DNA of 64,000 nucleotides, from assembly GCA_009760855.2 (NCBI GenBank), contig WPIO01000050.1, forward strand, positions 2,852,501 to 2,916,500. The letters run 5' to 3'. This DNA is from Cristatella mucedo (taxonomy: Eukaryota > Bryozoa > Phylactolaemata > Cristatellidae). Each line of letters begins with the position of its first letter. The first letter of the stretch is position 1. This document shows positions 50,231 to 61,989 of the stretch, piece after piece. The notes beneath the pieces are model-generated. The model saw only the letters and a list, made by a program, of their open reading frames with translations. It was not told the origin of the DNA and searched no databases. The translations under genes were made by a program, and so were the position numbers.

Positions 50231-50305
50231 CTGTAAAGTGCTTAGAAAGAGATCAAGTTCTCTGAGGATGCTACGCAAGCATATTGCTATTAATATTAGC
50301 ATCAA
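50231..50305 (+). mobile_element. LINE tail, variant hairpin
   Basis: GTAAAGTGCTTAGAAAGAG with a diverged 3' arm and an ATT-rich end. Confidence 0.6.
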
Positions 50306-51025
50306 TAGATGGATGGCGGCAAGCTTTACTTTCTCAAACTTAACGATAATATAACTATATTATTAATATATTGATTATAATTACTAATTATAGTGTATAT
50401 TATTACTAATATTAATATCACTATTTTAATTAAATAATAAACTATTTTTAATCCAAACAGATAGTTCATCGCTCTTAGAAAACCCGAGGGCAGGAGGACG
50501 AGGAGGCTGGAAACTGGTGCTGCTGCTTAGCTTGGCATGAAGAAGCCAAGCGATGACCTTGGCCTTGTGAGTCGGAGTGAGAACTTGCTCTTTTCATCCA
50601 CTGATCAAACAGGAGCCAAAACGGCTAAGCCACCCGATGGCTTTGCTGACCAACCTGGCAGCCAAATTCGTCGCCGGCTGCAAAGGCTTAATGGAAATCC
50701 CAAGCGCATCATCTCTTAGGCTTTGAGGAGATGCAGACGGAGACACAAACACGCTCACACAAGTAAACGCATGCACACATAGCACACGCGTGGTTCGACA
50801 GCCAGCCAGGGCCACTCGCTAACAAGGTTTAAATATTGTGTGAACTCCATTGTCACGATTGTTTTCGTCCACTCTCTTCGTAGACTGCGTCATTTTCCGT
50901 TCCGTCCATTGCATTTTTAGTCCCACAAATGCATTCAAAATGATTCAAAAAGCGGCAGTGCATTCAAAGCAGGTACTTTTTTTAGCGCAATATCAAAGCA
51001 ACAAATTAACCTTCTATGTATGAGC
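50306..51025. other. Unassigned, AT-rich at left
   Basis: Nothing recognised. Confidence 0.4.
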
Positions 51026-51026
51026 C

Positions 51027-51027
<1 letters not shown>

Positions 51028-51109
<82 letters not shown>

Positions 51110-51116
51110 TCTCTAT
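51028..51116. repeat. (CT)n microsatellite
   Basis: About 85 bp of CT. Confidence 0.97.
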
Positions 51117-52079
51117 TACCAAACCCAACATTTTCGGGGACAAAAGGGGGCGGTAAAATACGCGGTAAAATACAGTACTCGGCTACACCATAACCCTCAT
51201 CACTACCACCTGCATTAGTAAAGCGGTGACGGAGCGGCGCATGTGCACCAGGCGGGGGCGTGACTAGCCGCAGCCCCGATCTAGAGCGCACCGGTTTCTA
51301 GAATGTCCTTGTGCTTCTCGCTAGCACTTGCGGCCTGCGTGGCCCCGAGTTGAACTCGCAGCTATCGGCGGCGTCGGGCTGCTGCTGGCTTGCTTCTGCG
51401 ACGGAGGCGGCAGCAGCTTAGATTCTAATGCTGCGATGCAGTCGCGACACGCTCCTCAACTCAAGGGTCGCCTCAAGCGGCGTTGACCCGCTTTCGTTAC
51501 CGCTTCGAGCCGCCTCCATTGGAAAGTGGAATCGCTCCTAGAATGCAATTATTTCCGAAGAAAAAAAAAAGGAAAAAACTGATTCACGGTGCGTAGTCGC
51601 GAGGATGCCATTGGAATCCCGAGTTGCGCACCTCGGGCCGTCAGGCTTGTTGCCTTTGCGAAGTATACGGTTTTCTTTTTTAAAATAGCGATAGCTCACG
51701 CATGAGTTGAGTCGAAGCGGAATTACTGAAAATCATTTCTTGGCGAACCTTTGGTACGCCCCCGAATCTTTCTGACGAGAATATCGCAAGCAGCGCCCGT
51801 TCAGCAGAGATCTCATTCATGAGAAAGAGAGAGGGAGTGGGGCTTAAGGAAGTCCAGTGAATAATTTCACCGAGGGCTTTAGACTTGACCAGGCGAAACT
51901 TTTTTAAGGCTAAACTCGAGTCTTTAATTGAAACTCCAACACGGCACGCAGAATCCAGAGTATCGCGATGCCTCATTTCAAAAGTAGCTGCACAACCCAC
52001 CGCTCCTTAAGGCCTTTTCCCTTTCGCGTGAACTGTACTTTAATTACTCAAGCTGACAAAATGTGGCATACTAATTACT
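51117..52079. other. Unassigned
   Basis: Nothing recognised. Confidence 0.4.
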
Positions 52080-52260
52080 CAGTGTGCATGCACTGTACCT
52101 GCTGCTAACACTGCTTCTATTGCTTATACTGTGCCTGCTGCTTGCGGATGTTACCATCAATCCTTAAGTAATGCTCTCCATATATCATCTGTAATGTTCC
52201 TAGAAAGAGATTGAGTTATCTAAATGCGCTACATTAAATATATAATAATAATAATTAGTA
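52080..52260 (+). mobile_element. LINE tail, variant subfamily
   Basis: Matches the 11283 variant (CCTGCTGCTTGCGGATGTTACC) with a decayed hairpin and ATA-rich end. Confidence 0.65.
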
Positions 52261-53175
52261 TTGCGGCTTACCAATTGAGATTCTTTTTCTAAAAATGTAA
52301 AACGGCCTACTAGGAACTTGGTTCTAATGGAGTAATACATACATTTGTGTTTCTTTCGAATATTTCTGTAATTATTGTTGGCATCCATGCAAGGCTTTGA
52401 AACTCGATCCAGTAAAGACTCTTTGAAAAATTTACCTTTTTGGTGGATTAAAAACTGCAATCATGTTAGAAGAATTGCGATCAATCTATTGGGCACAGCT
52501 GCTTAATGTGCGTGGTCTGCAATCGCTTCGTGGCGAGACAGTAAATAATAATTTCACAACGGAAGCGCTTATAAGGGAATATTTTAGAACCAGAGAGGCT
52601 CGATGATCAAAGGAGAATCCTAGTAAAAGAACGTGCATTCGGATACTGTTAGATAATGTGAGACCAAGAGAGGTACATCCTTCTGGACCGGGAAGCCATC
52701 ACAAGGATTTACGTCAATTTAGGTCCGCCGACTTTAATTATTACTGTCGACCCAAAATCGTGTACACACGGAAGGAGGCATAACTTTCAGATCTTTCCAG
52801 CCAGTGGGAGATATTACCACTTACTCAAAGATATACGAACCCGTTTTTTAAGTTTACCATCAAGGAGCGATAGCGATCTTGGGCGATACATACATTTCAC
52901 AATTATCGTTAGCATTAATTAAAGGCACTTATGGACACCGGAACCGTTTCGCTTCAGTTGCACAGTAGCTCGGTTTTCGTCAGTGTATCTTGAGATACCA
53001 GTCGGCCAAGAAGCCCAGGAAGTGGGTGCGTAAGAAAAGCCGTGGGATTTGACGTAGGTTAAAGGACTAGCTAAGTGACAGGATTGAGAGGAATGGGTAA
53101 TGTGGGGCAAGAGGACCGCGACTTTTCTACGCGGTTGGTCTCTCACGTACCTGATCCGCATTAATCAAGCAACAG
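52261..53175. other. Unassigned
   Basis: Nothing recognised. Confidence 0.4.
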
Positions 53176-53895
53176 CAGGCAATATACACACAAAAGCTCA
53201 CCAGGCCTACCGGCCAGCTACCTACCAGCCAGGCCTACCGGCATGTGTAATCAGTCACTTACAGCTGGTGCCAAACTCTACAGCTAGACTTGTGTGTCAC
53301 GAGCGTCGCAGTTGTCATATCACACCACTTCTCGCCAACCTGCACTGGCTACCAGTCAATCAACGGATCGATTTTAAGGTTTTGTCGCTCACTTTTAGGT
53401 CACTTCATTCTTTGGCTCCAGCTATCTCTCAGATCTACTCCCCCATCACGCCAAGCTTCGTACCACCCGCTTTTCGGAATCTAGCTGTTTACCAATACCT
53501 CGTACAAACCTCAAATCCTTTGGAGACCGCGCATTTAGTTCGTACGCTCCCAAAGCCTGGAACTCACGCCTGACTTGCATCACAACATCTCCTGACTTGA
53601 CCACATTTAAAAAAAAAATTAAAAACGCACCAATTTGGAACAGCATTGAGTGGGTCCCTGTGATTAGTCCTTGATGTGCTTATGCGTGCTGACACTGTGC
53701 ATGCTGCCACTAACCACATTTGCATGCTGACCCTGTGCATGTCACCCATAACCATATTATTCATTTTGTATGTTTTCAAGCATGATTTTACTCCCATTCA
53801 ATTGCATTTTCCTTTGCAGCAGATGTAAAGCGCCTAGAAAGAGATTGAGTTCTCTGAGGGCGGTTTATCAAGCGAATTATTATTGTTATTATTAT
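53176..53895 (+). mobile_element. LINE-A 3' half
   Basis: C-terminal reverse-transcriptase blocks (LLANLHWLPVNQRIDFK, LHSLAPAISQIYS after a shift), 3' UTR, hairpin near 53826, ATT-rich end. Confidence 0.88.
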
Positions 53896-53974
53896 CACTA
53901 TTATAAGAATAGTATATTCGCTTCCCACATTCACTCTAGCACTAGTCTCACTCCGCATATGGGAATACTCCGCC

Positions 53975-55505
53975 TATGAGCTGGCTTTAGAGCTAATCAC
54001 TCCACAGAGTCAGCATTGCTTCGGGTATACAACGACCTACTTAGGAATGCAGGCATGGGTAGAGTGTCTCTGCTTGTTTTGCTTGATCTTTCGGCAGCTT
54101 TTGATACCATCGATCACAAAGTTCTTCTAGAGCGCCCCTCATCTCGCCTGGGCATCACTGGCACTGCTCTGCAGTGGTTCAGGTCCTATCTCAGTGGGAG
54201 ACTCCAGAGTATTGACGTGAATGGACAAAGATCCTCTGAAGTACCTCTGAAATATGGAGTACCTCAGGGCTCCGTGCTAGGTCCGGTTCTTTTCACGGTT
54301 TATACTCTGCCTCTTGCTGATGTGATTGCCAAGCACAATCTAGGCTTTCACTTCTATGCGGATGACACTCAGTTGTACCTTTGCTTTGATCCCTCCCAGC
54401 CTTCGAGCACCTCAAATTCTCTAAACTCACTAGCCGCATGCATTGATGACATCCGCACATGGATGGCAGCACAATTTTCTATAACTTAACGATGATAAAA
54501 CTAACTTATTAGTTATGGGCAAACCCAGTGTGATCCAGAGATTGGAAAGGCTGACTCTCAAAATTGGCTCTGCCAGCATATCTCCAGTTGAATCAGCTCG
54601 AAATCTAGGTGTCATATTCCAAAGCGACCTCTCGTTAGACGACCATATCAGCTCCACAGTCAAATCAGCCTATTTTCAGCTTCATAACATTGCTAAAATT
54701 AGGGCTTGTTTAGATAAAGATACCACGTCAAAGTTGGTCCATGCATTCGTGACATCCCGTCTCGACTTCTGCAACTCACTGCTTATTGGCCTACCAGCAT
54801 GTGCGATCAGGCGATTGCAGCTGGTGCAAAACTCTGCAGCTAGGCATGTCTGTCGTGAGCGTCGCAGTTGCCACATTACTCCACTTCTCGCCGACCTGCA
54901 CTGGCTACCAGTCAAGCAACGGATTGACTTCAAGGTTTTGTCGCTCACTTTTAGGTCCCTTCATTCTATGGCTCCAGCCTATCTCTCAGATATACTACCC
55001 CATCAGGCCAAGCATCGTACCACCCGCTTTTCGGAATCCAACAGTCTAGAAATACCTCATACAAACCTTAAATCCTTTGAAGACCGTGCATTTAGTTCAT
55101 ATGCTCTCTCCCAAAGCCTGAAACTCCCTCCCGACCTGCGTCAGAACATCCCCTGACCTGACCACATTTCAAAGGAACCTAAAAACACACCTATTTATGA
55201 CAGCATTTAGTGGGTCCCTGTGATTCGTCCTTGATGTGCTTGTTCGTGCTGACACTGTGCATGCTGCCACTAACCACATTTGCATGCTGACCCTGTGCAC
55301 GTCACCCCTAACCATATTATTCATTTCGTTTGTTTTTCAAGCATGATTTTACTTACCATTCAATTGCATTTCACTTTACAGCAAATGTAAAGCGCCTAGA
55401 GAGAGATTAAGTTCTCTGAGGGCGCTTTCTCTATTAGGGCGCTTTATCAAGTGCCATTTGCCGGCCCGATTATTAGTATTATTATTATTATTATTATTAT
55501 TATAA
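53975..55505 (+). mobile_element. LINE-A, best-preserved reverse transcriptase
   Basis: RT blocks in order: VLLDLSAAFDTIDHKVLLER, LQWFRSYLSGRLQSIDVNGQ, GVPQGSVLGPVLFTVYTLPL and FHFYADDTQLYL with the catalytic YADD. A frameshift at about 54470 follows, then the C-terminal domain continues in another frame to about 55156. The 3' UTR ends in the hairpin and (ATT)n. The 5' half with the endonuclease is missing. Confidence 0.92.
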
Positions 55506-55550
55506 GAATGGCCATTTGCCGGCCCGATCGTATTCTTGTAAGCGGAGTCG

Positions 55551-55554
<4 letters not shown>

Positions 55555-55591
<37 letters not shown>

Positions 55592-55775
55592 TTTGTTGGT
55601 TATTTATATTTATATATATTATTAGTTATATATATTAGTATTATTATTATATATTATATATTGTATATATATTAGTATTATTATATATAGATTATATATA
55701 TATTATATATATATTATATATATTATATATATTATATATTAGTTATATATTCTATTAGTTATTAGTTATATATTT
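55555..55775. repeat. (TG)n and AT-rich repeat
   Basis: Short TG run, then about 180 bp of TATATATTA units. Confidence 0.95.
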
Positions 55776-56095
55776 ATTAGGAAAGGCTGCTATAGACACG
55801 CATATATAAATGAAATGCCGCCTGCTGTTGGGACCCGAATGTGTGCATTCGGTGTCCTGGCAATGTTCTGATAGCAGAACCACGTGCAGGCTAGACGAGT
55901 GTTACCTGTACTTGTTAGAAGGCCCGTCACGAGTTTTCATGGTACTTGGGCTACATTTTAGAGAGCTTCCGATCGTTCACACCTAATGTGCGAGCTTGCC
56001 TGTTTTAGGACTAATTGCACGTGATCGAGGTCGGCCGCACGTCTTGAATCAAGCAATTTTGATGCCAGCGTCCTAGGCTAGCTCGTAGCTTTGAC
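55776..56095. other. Unassigned
   Basis: Nothing recognised. Confidence 0.4.
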
Positions 56096-56097
56096 TC

Positions 56098-56250
56098 GAG
56101 CATATGAGGTAAGGTGCTAGCTTTTCACGACCCAGGGGTCGCGGGATCGAATCCTGAAATGGGCAATCCTGTATTGCCAACTGCAGGCGGTGGTGATAAG
56201 CCGTTCACGGCTCTTCTGCCGCAACACAAACGAGGCTGGTAAATCACCTT
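56098..56250 (+). mobile_element. SINE2 copy (tRNA-derived)
   Basis: A-box-like GAGGTAAGGTGC, B box GGGATCGAATCCT, then GGCAATCCTGTATTGCCAACTG and GGCTCTTCTGCCGC as in the other copies. Confidence 0.75.
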
Positions 56251-56419
56251 TATTGGTCAATTCTGTACACCTCGCAGTAACCGGAGCGAACGCGGTCAAG
56301 GCCGCTAGGGCCGCTGCGCTCAGATATATGTGAGGAGCCTAAATCATTCGCTCTTTACTTTACCACCGGTTTTAAGGCCAGCTGTATGGTGCCCGCAGTT
56401 CAGGGCCCCAAGCTCTGAG

Positions 56420-56694
56420 GTGCAGGGCCCGAGTCCTGAAGCACGCGTCCTGCAGCACGCGTCCTGCAGGGCCCGAGTCCTGCAGGGCCCGAGTCCTGCA
56501 GGGCCCGAGTCCTGCAGGGCCCGAGTCCTGCAGGGCCCGAGTCCTGCAGGGCCCGAGTCCTGCAGCACGCGTCCTGCAGCACGCGTCCTGCAGCACGCGT
56601 CCTGCAGCACGCGTCCTGCAGCACGCGTCCTGCAGCACGCGTCCTGCAGCACGCGTCCTGCAGCACGCGTCCTGCAGCACGCGTCCTGCAGCAA
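56420..56694. repeat. Mixed 14-bp/16-bp minisatellite
   Basis: Two unit types, CTGCAGCACGCGTC (14 bp) and CTGCAGGGCCCGAGTC (16 bp). Order: one 16, two 14, six 16, nine 14. Open in all frames of both strands, so long frames here are artefacts. Confidence 0.97.
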
Positions 56695-57132
56695 TAGCTG
56701 CCGTACTCGTGCTGTGAGCGAGGCGCAAGCCCCTAGGGCTCCTCCTCTGCCGCACCAGCGTTGACGCTTTTGAGACTCAGTCAGTCTTGGCAGACTTGTC
56801 ACCTCCCCGCACGAGATCAAATCCCTGCGCGACTCGCTGTCAGCAGCAGCCTGCGCGAAGACCGCGCTTTGACGGAGGCTGCTTTCGCGAGCTGCCAGTG
56901 CACGCCGCCTCCGCAGCTCGTTTTCTCTCCGCCATTATTTGGCAAGCCCAATTTTTGAGCTCAGCGCCAAACGCGCGACCCGGGCAAATAATTGGACACC
57001 TTCGTGACGAAGGCTCCTTGCGCTGAACCGCCGCGCCGCAATGCTGAGCAGCGCATATCGCGCGAAGCCAGCGTCACCGCCCGCGCGTTTTCCAGCGCTC
57101 GCGAGACGCAGCCGGCGTCGCGCATCCAAGCG

Positions 57133-57202
<70 letters not shown>

Positions 57203-57205
57203 CTC
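57133..57205. repeat. (CT)n microsatellite
   Basis: About 70 bp of CT, 3' of opsin B. Confidence 0.95.
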
Positions 57206-57401
57206 TTCGGCTGCAAGCTCCTAAGCGGCGGCGCGCGAAACACTGCCGCGGCTAGCCGAGGCAGCGTCGCGCCCGGAGGTAGGATCTCCTCCACGGGCAG
57301 ATGCGAAATCGCGTCGAGTCGCGTCGTTCGAGCAAAGGCAAGCCGACGGCCAGCCGATCGCGACGCCTCTCAAATTGGAAGCCAGCGCGTCGTGCGCCTC
57401 G

Positions 57402-57821
57402 CTAGGCGCAGTCCGCGTGCGGCAGCGGTGGCGTCGGCGGCGTCGGCGGCGTCGGCGGCGTCGGCGGCGTCGGCGGCGTCGGCGGCGTCGGCGGCGTCGG
57501 CGGCGTCGGCGGCGTCGGCGGCGTCGGCGGCGTCGGCGGCGTCGGCGGCGTCGGCGGCGGCGTCGGCGGCAGGGGATCTCTTGACTCCTCTCGGGCTGGC
57601 CGTCCGCGCATGAGCAGTCGTGACTTGATGGCTCGCATGAGCCGCTCGTTGGTGAGCAAGTAGAGAATCGGATTCAGAAGCACGGAGGTCTTGCACATCG
57701 TGGCCGGTATTGCCGTCATCACGAGCGATATGTCCTCGGGGTTCCCGAACGCGGACCAGAAGCTCACGACGGCGTACGGCGACCAGCAGACGATAAAGGA
57801 CGCGCTCAGCAGGAAGCCACG
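57402..57821 (-). CDS. Opsin B last exon (TM6-TM7 and tail), gene partial
   Basis: 139 residues plus TAG. The acceptor TTTTGCAG|CGT is phase 0, the same position as in opsin A exon 5. SFIVCWSPYAVVSFWSAFG is TM6 and the following loop. TM7 is PATMCKTSVLLNPILYLL with the Schiff-base lysine at exon residue 44 (also 44 in opsin A) and an intact NPxxY (NPILY). After ESRDPL the tail becomes Pro-Pro-Thr repeats encoded by a 9-bp minisatellite. Upstream exons were not found between 57822 and 64000; they may lie beyond the edge, or this may be a stranded exon. Confidence 0.88.
   Translation of the reverse strand, partial: RGFLLSASFIVCWSPYAVVSFWSAFGNPEDISLVMTAIPATMCKTSVLLNPILYLLTNERLMRAIKSRLLMRGRPAREESRDPLPPTPPPTPPTPPTPPTPPTPPTPPTPPTPPTPPTPPTPPTPPTPPTPPLPHADCA
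57429..57570. repeat. (GGCGGCGTC)n minisatellite inside opsin B
   Basis: About 15 units of 9 bp with one unit variant; in frame with opsin B as (PPT)n on the minus strand. Confidence 0.97.
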
Positions 57822-58091
57822 CTGCAAAATTAATAGGAATTATTATTAGTAATCATTCTAGTAATTATAATATATATATATATATTATAAGTAATATATG
57901 TAATATATTTGAATTACTATTCTATCGACAGTGAAAACAGACCTCTGGATTGCAACCCAAAAGTAGCACCTCAATGGGTACTCCTCCCAGGTCACTACTA
58001 TACACACTGAAAATGAAGCAGGTCAAGAGTCAAGTGATAGCGTCAGCACGCACAAGCTTACAAAAGACTGTTCACATAGACTAGACTAGTC

Positions 58092-58284
58092 CGGTGGTTC
58101 TCAACCTTCCTAATGCCGTGACCCTTTAATACAGCTCTTCATGTTGTGGTGACCCCAACCAACCATAAAATTATTGTGTGCAAAATGTGGAAATGCGTGT
58201 TTTCCGATGTTCTTGGGCGATACCTGTGAAAGGGCCGTTCGATTCGCATAAGGGTCGCGAACCGCAGGTTGAGAACTACCACTG
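58092..58284 (+). mobile_element. SPIN-like hAT miniature element
   Basis: Left end CGGTGGTTCTCAACCTTCC and right end GGTTGAGAACTACCACTG form terminal inverted repeats. Internal blocks GTGACCCTTTAATACAG, GTTGTGGTGACCCC and TGTGAAAGGG match the SPIN (space invader) hAT family as I remember it. About 190 bp and no transposase. Flanking 8-mers GACTAGTC and GACCAAAC are a possible decayed duplication (5 of 8). Confidence 0.82.
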
Positions 58285-58749
58285 GACCAAACGCTTTGAG
58301 GTACGCGGAGGTTTTTCAGCTCTTTTTTAATGCCCTCAAGTCAAGAGGACATCGTGAAGTGAGTCGGCTGTGAAATTTCTGACTTCGGGAAGCATACAAA
58401 CGGAAGGCTTTGTCGTATTACAAACTGCAAGCCTTCGGGTGGAACTCCACAAGAAAAAGAGGTCCTCAGCATCCAATGGTCCGTGATGAGCCGCGATGCC
58501 AAGTAGGAAAACCTCTGCTATTTTTATAAAGTAATTGGCTCGCTGCTCGGCGTGTTCGCGTGCGCGCGCGTGCTTGTTGCAAAGAGCCACTGCCTTTCCT
58601 TGAGCTTTCCTTTGCGCTCTTTTCGCTATTTGAATAGCTCGAACGCGAGCGACACGTAGCGGCGTACTGCGGATCCCTGTGTGCAGTGGGCCAAACAGAG
58701 GCGGAAAAAATTGGGACGCCGTTAAGTTCGTCTGAAATCACCGCGTGCA

Positions 58750-58845
58750 ATAATAATAATAATAATAACAATAATAATTCACTTGATAAAGTGCCCTCAG
58801 AGAACTTAATCTCTCTCTAGGCGCTTTACATTTGCTGTAAAGTGC
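58750..58845 (-). mobile_element. LINE-A hairpin tail only
   Basis: (AAT)n on the plus strand, then the reverse of the hairpin. Confidence 0.85.
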
Positions 58846-59006
58846 AAGATTCCGGGCCAGCAACCTTTGGGAAAAAGCCCGCGAGAAGCCATTTTCATTA
58901 AGGACGGAGTGAGTCTGATTATGGGGGGGGGCCAGTCAGAGCAGAGAGGCTCATCTTTTCTGACATAGGAAAAGGAAAACACGGGGCTACAGCACAGTGC
59001 ATGAAA

Positions 59007-59043
59007 AATCCTAAAGCTTAATTAATAATTAAGCTTTAGGATT
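59007..59043. repeat. Near-perfect palindrome, 18-bp arms, 1-nt centre
   Basis: Arms 59007-59024 and 59026-59043 are exact reverse complements around A59025; AT-rich with AAGCTT in each arm. Confidence 0.95.
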
Positions 59044-59589
59044 AATAAATTAATTAATTAATTAATAAAATAATAATAATAATAATAAGCTTGATAAATT
59101 AATAAATTAATAGCGCCTGGTTTTTGGGGAGTGAAAGCTGGCGCGTTAAAGCAACCATAGTGGCAATCAAGTAGCATCTTGGCTCAACTTTAACGGGCGT
59201 TGTGGATTAAAGATTGCGACGGACAAGCTGACGACTACCCGATTTGAAGAAGATGACCTGGATGAGAGCATGTATATGAACTAGAAGACCTGAGTTGAAT
59301 CACGAGTGAAGCACGAGTGGAGCGAGTTGTTACCACGGCGACCGCGCGCTAGCAGCACGACGAACAAACGGGATTTGTCGGTATGCATGAAGTAACAACA
59401 ACCGCCCCCCCCCACTGAACGTATCGACGGGATTGGCTATAGGGTGTGCAAAAAGTGTCTCTCCCCCCTCCCCCAGGTTCGGGGTCTAGAAATGGCATAG
59501 TCGGTTCGACGAATTAACGCAATCCGCTCTAATTAAGCAATAATCGATAGGAAATAGGTGCTGCCGAGCCCATGTTTCGAATGGATAGA

Positions 59590-60995
59590 TCAGGGAGTCC
59601 ATCCCTAAGATGGCGGCATCCCCCTGGAATCATGTTCCTTAACTCCATGCAGCACCTCAATGTCTAACTTAAGGACCTCATCAGTGACCTCGTCCTGAAC
59701 ATTATACCCCAATCAAAGAAGGCAAATAGTCCTCTGGACCCTGTTCCCGCTGTCCTGCTTCTACGATGCATTGATCTGCTGCTGCCATTCATAACTAAAA
59801 TCATTAATACGCCATTAGCCTCAGGTCACGTCCCACCACCTTTCAAAAATGCTGTAGTCAGGCCACTTCTCAAGAAAGCGACACTCGACCAAGAGAACTT
59901 AAGCAACTACCGCCCAGTCTCCCTTCTACTATTCCTATCAAAAGACACTGGAACGGGTCGTGGCGGACCAGCTGAACTCACGTATTGAAACTTCAAGCCA
60001 TGTTTCAGTTCGTGTTTCAGTCTGGTTTTAGAGCTAATCGCTCCACAGTCAGCATTGCTTCGAGTGTACAACGACCTACTTAGGAATGCAGACTTCGGTA
60101 GAGTACCTCTGCTTTTTTTTGCTTAATCTTTCGGCAGCTTTTGATACTATCGATCACCAAATCCTTCTAGAGTGCCTCTCATCTCGCCTGGGCATCACTG
60201 GCACTGCTCTGCAATGGTTCAGGTCCTATCTCAATGGGAGACTCCAGAGTATTGATGTGAATAGACAAAGATCACATCTAAATTGGTCCATGCGTTTGTG
60301 ACATCCCGTCTTGACTTCTGTAACTCACTGCCTGCTGGCCTACTGGCATGTGCAAGCAGGCGCTTACAGCTGGTGCAAAACTCTGCAGCTATGCTTGTCT
60401 GTCGTGAGCGTCGCAGTTGCCATGCCACACTACTTCTCGCCGACCTGCATTGGCTCCCAGTCGAGAGACGCATCGACTTCAGGGTTTTGTCACTCACTTC
60501 TAGGTACCTTCATTCTTTGGCTCCAGCCTACCTATTAGATTTACTCCCCCCACGAGATAAAGCCTCGTACCATCCGCTTTTCGGTATCTGATTGTTTACC
60601 CATACCTCGTACAAATCCAAAATCCTTTGGAGACCGTGCCTTTGGTTCGTATGCTCCCAAAGCCTAGAACTCACTCCCGACTTGTGTCACGACATCTCCT
60701 GACTTGTCCACATTTAAAAGTAAACTAAGAAAGCATCTATTTATCACAGCATTTAGTGAGTCCACGTGATTTGTCCTTATGTGTTCATGCGTACTGACAC
60801 TGTTCGTGCTGCCACTAACCACACTTGCATACTGACCCTGTGCATGTCACCTCTAACCATGTTATTCTTGTTGTTTATCGAGCATGCTTCCACTAATCAT
60901 TCGATCGTGCTTCCTTTGCGACAAATATGAAGTGCCTGGAAAGAGATTTGAGTTCTCTGAGCGCACTATATCAAGTGTATTTATTACTATTATTA
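59590..60995 (+). mobile_element. LINE-A with internal deletion
   Basis: Linker and RT N-terminal blocks (LNLSAAFDTIDHQILLE, LQWFRSYLNGRLQSIDV), then at about 60275 a jump straight to the C-terminal KLVHAFVTSRLDFCNS block, losing the GVPQG and YADD motifs. A 3' UTR and a degenerate hairpin end it. Confidence 0.88.
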
Positions 60996-61119
60996 TTCTG
61001 ACATCTTCGATTTTATCTATCTATCAAATTTCATATCATTGTGTTTGCGCGTACGGGCACTCGTGCAAATGAGATGCCAAGACGGAGGCGTGTACTGCAA
61101 TTCCCTTTAGTTCGCCTCA

Positions 61120-61648
61120 GATCCAGACTTCAAGGTTTTGTCGCTCACTTTTAGGTCCCTTCATTCTATGGCTCCAACCTATCTCTCAGATATACTCCCC
61201 CATTAGGCCAAGCATCGTACCACCCGCTTTTCGGAATCCAACAGTCTACAAATACCTTGTACAAACCTCAAATCCTTTGGAGATCGTGCATTTAGTTCAT
61301 ATGCTCCCAAAGCCTGGAACTCCCTCCCGACCTGCGTCAGAACATCCCCTGACCTGACCACATTTAAAAGGAACTTAAAAACACACCTATTTAGGACAGC
61401 ATTTTGTGGGTCCCTGTGATTCGTCCTTCACGTGCTTATGCGTGCTGACACTGTGCATGCTGCTACTAACCACATTTGCATGCTGACCCTGTGCATGTCA
61501 ACCCTAACCATATTATTCAGTTTGTTTGTTTTTCAAGCATGATTTTACTTACTATTCAATTGCATTTCCCTTTGCAGCAAATGTAAAGCGCCTAGAAAGA
61601 GATTAGGTTCTCTGAGGGCGCTTTATCAAGTGCATTATTATTATTATT
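61120..61648 (+). mobile_element. LINE-A 3' fragment
   Basis: C-terminal RT remnant, 3' UTR, hairpin near 61585-61630, (ATT)n. Confidence 0.88.
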
Positions 61649-61784
61649 ATCTACCACAAATCAACTATGTAAAGCTCCAAAAGTTTGGATTATAAAACTA
61701 TGTTACATTTAAAATGTATCCCCAATTTGTTTTGCGATTCTGCTTAAGCGCTCTCATGATGTCCAATGAAAACATTATAATACA

Positions 61785-61860
61785 TTTGATATAATACCCT
61801 CAGAGAACTAAATCTCTTTCTTGCCATTTATATTTACTGCAAAGGAAGCACGATCGAATG
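61785..61860 (-). mobile_element. LINE-A tail, decayed
   Basis: CTCAGAGAACTAAATCTCTTTC and GCAAAGGAAGCACGATCG landmarks, no clean hairpin. Confidence 0.65.
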
Positions 61861-61989
61861 GACAGGTTGCAGTTGTCCAGGCCAATACAGAAATCCACTG
61901 GATTCAACCTCACAGCGAAAGAAATCCTGCGCGAGAATCTTCTGTTTGATTGCATTTGACAGTTCGCTGTGTGGAAATTGTACTTATTA

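Noticed and set aside
56330-56820. Overlapping frames of 127-158 residues on both strands
   Set aside because: Produced by a minisatellite whose units lack stops in all frames.
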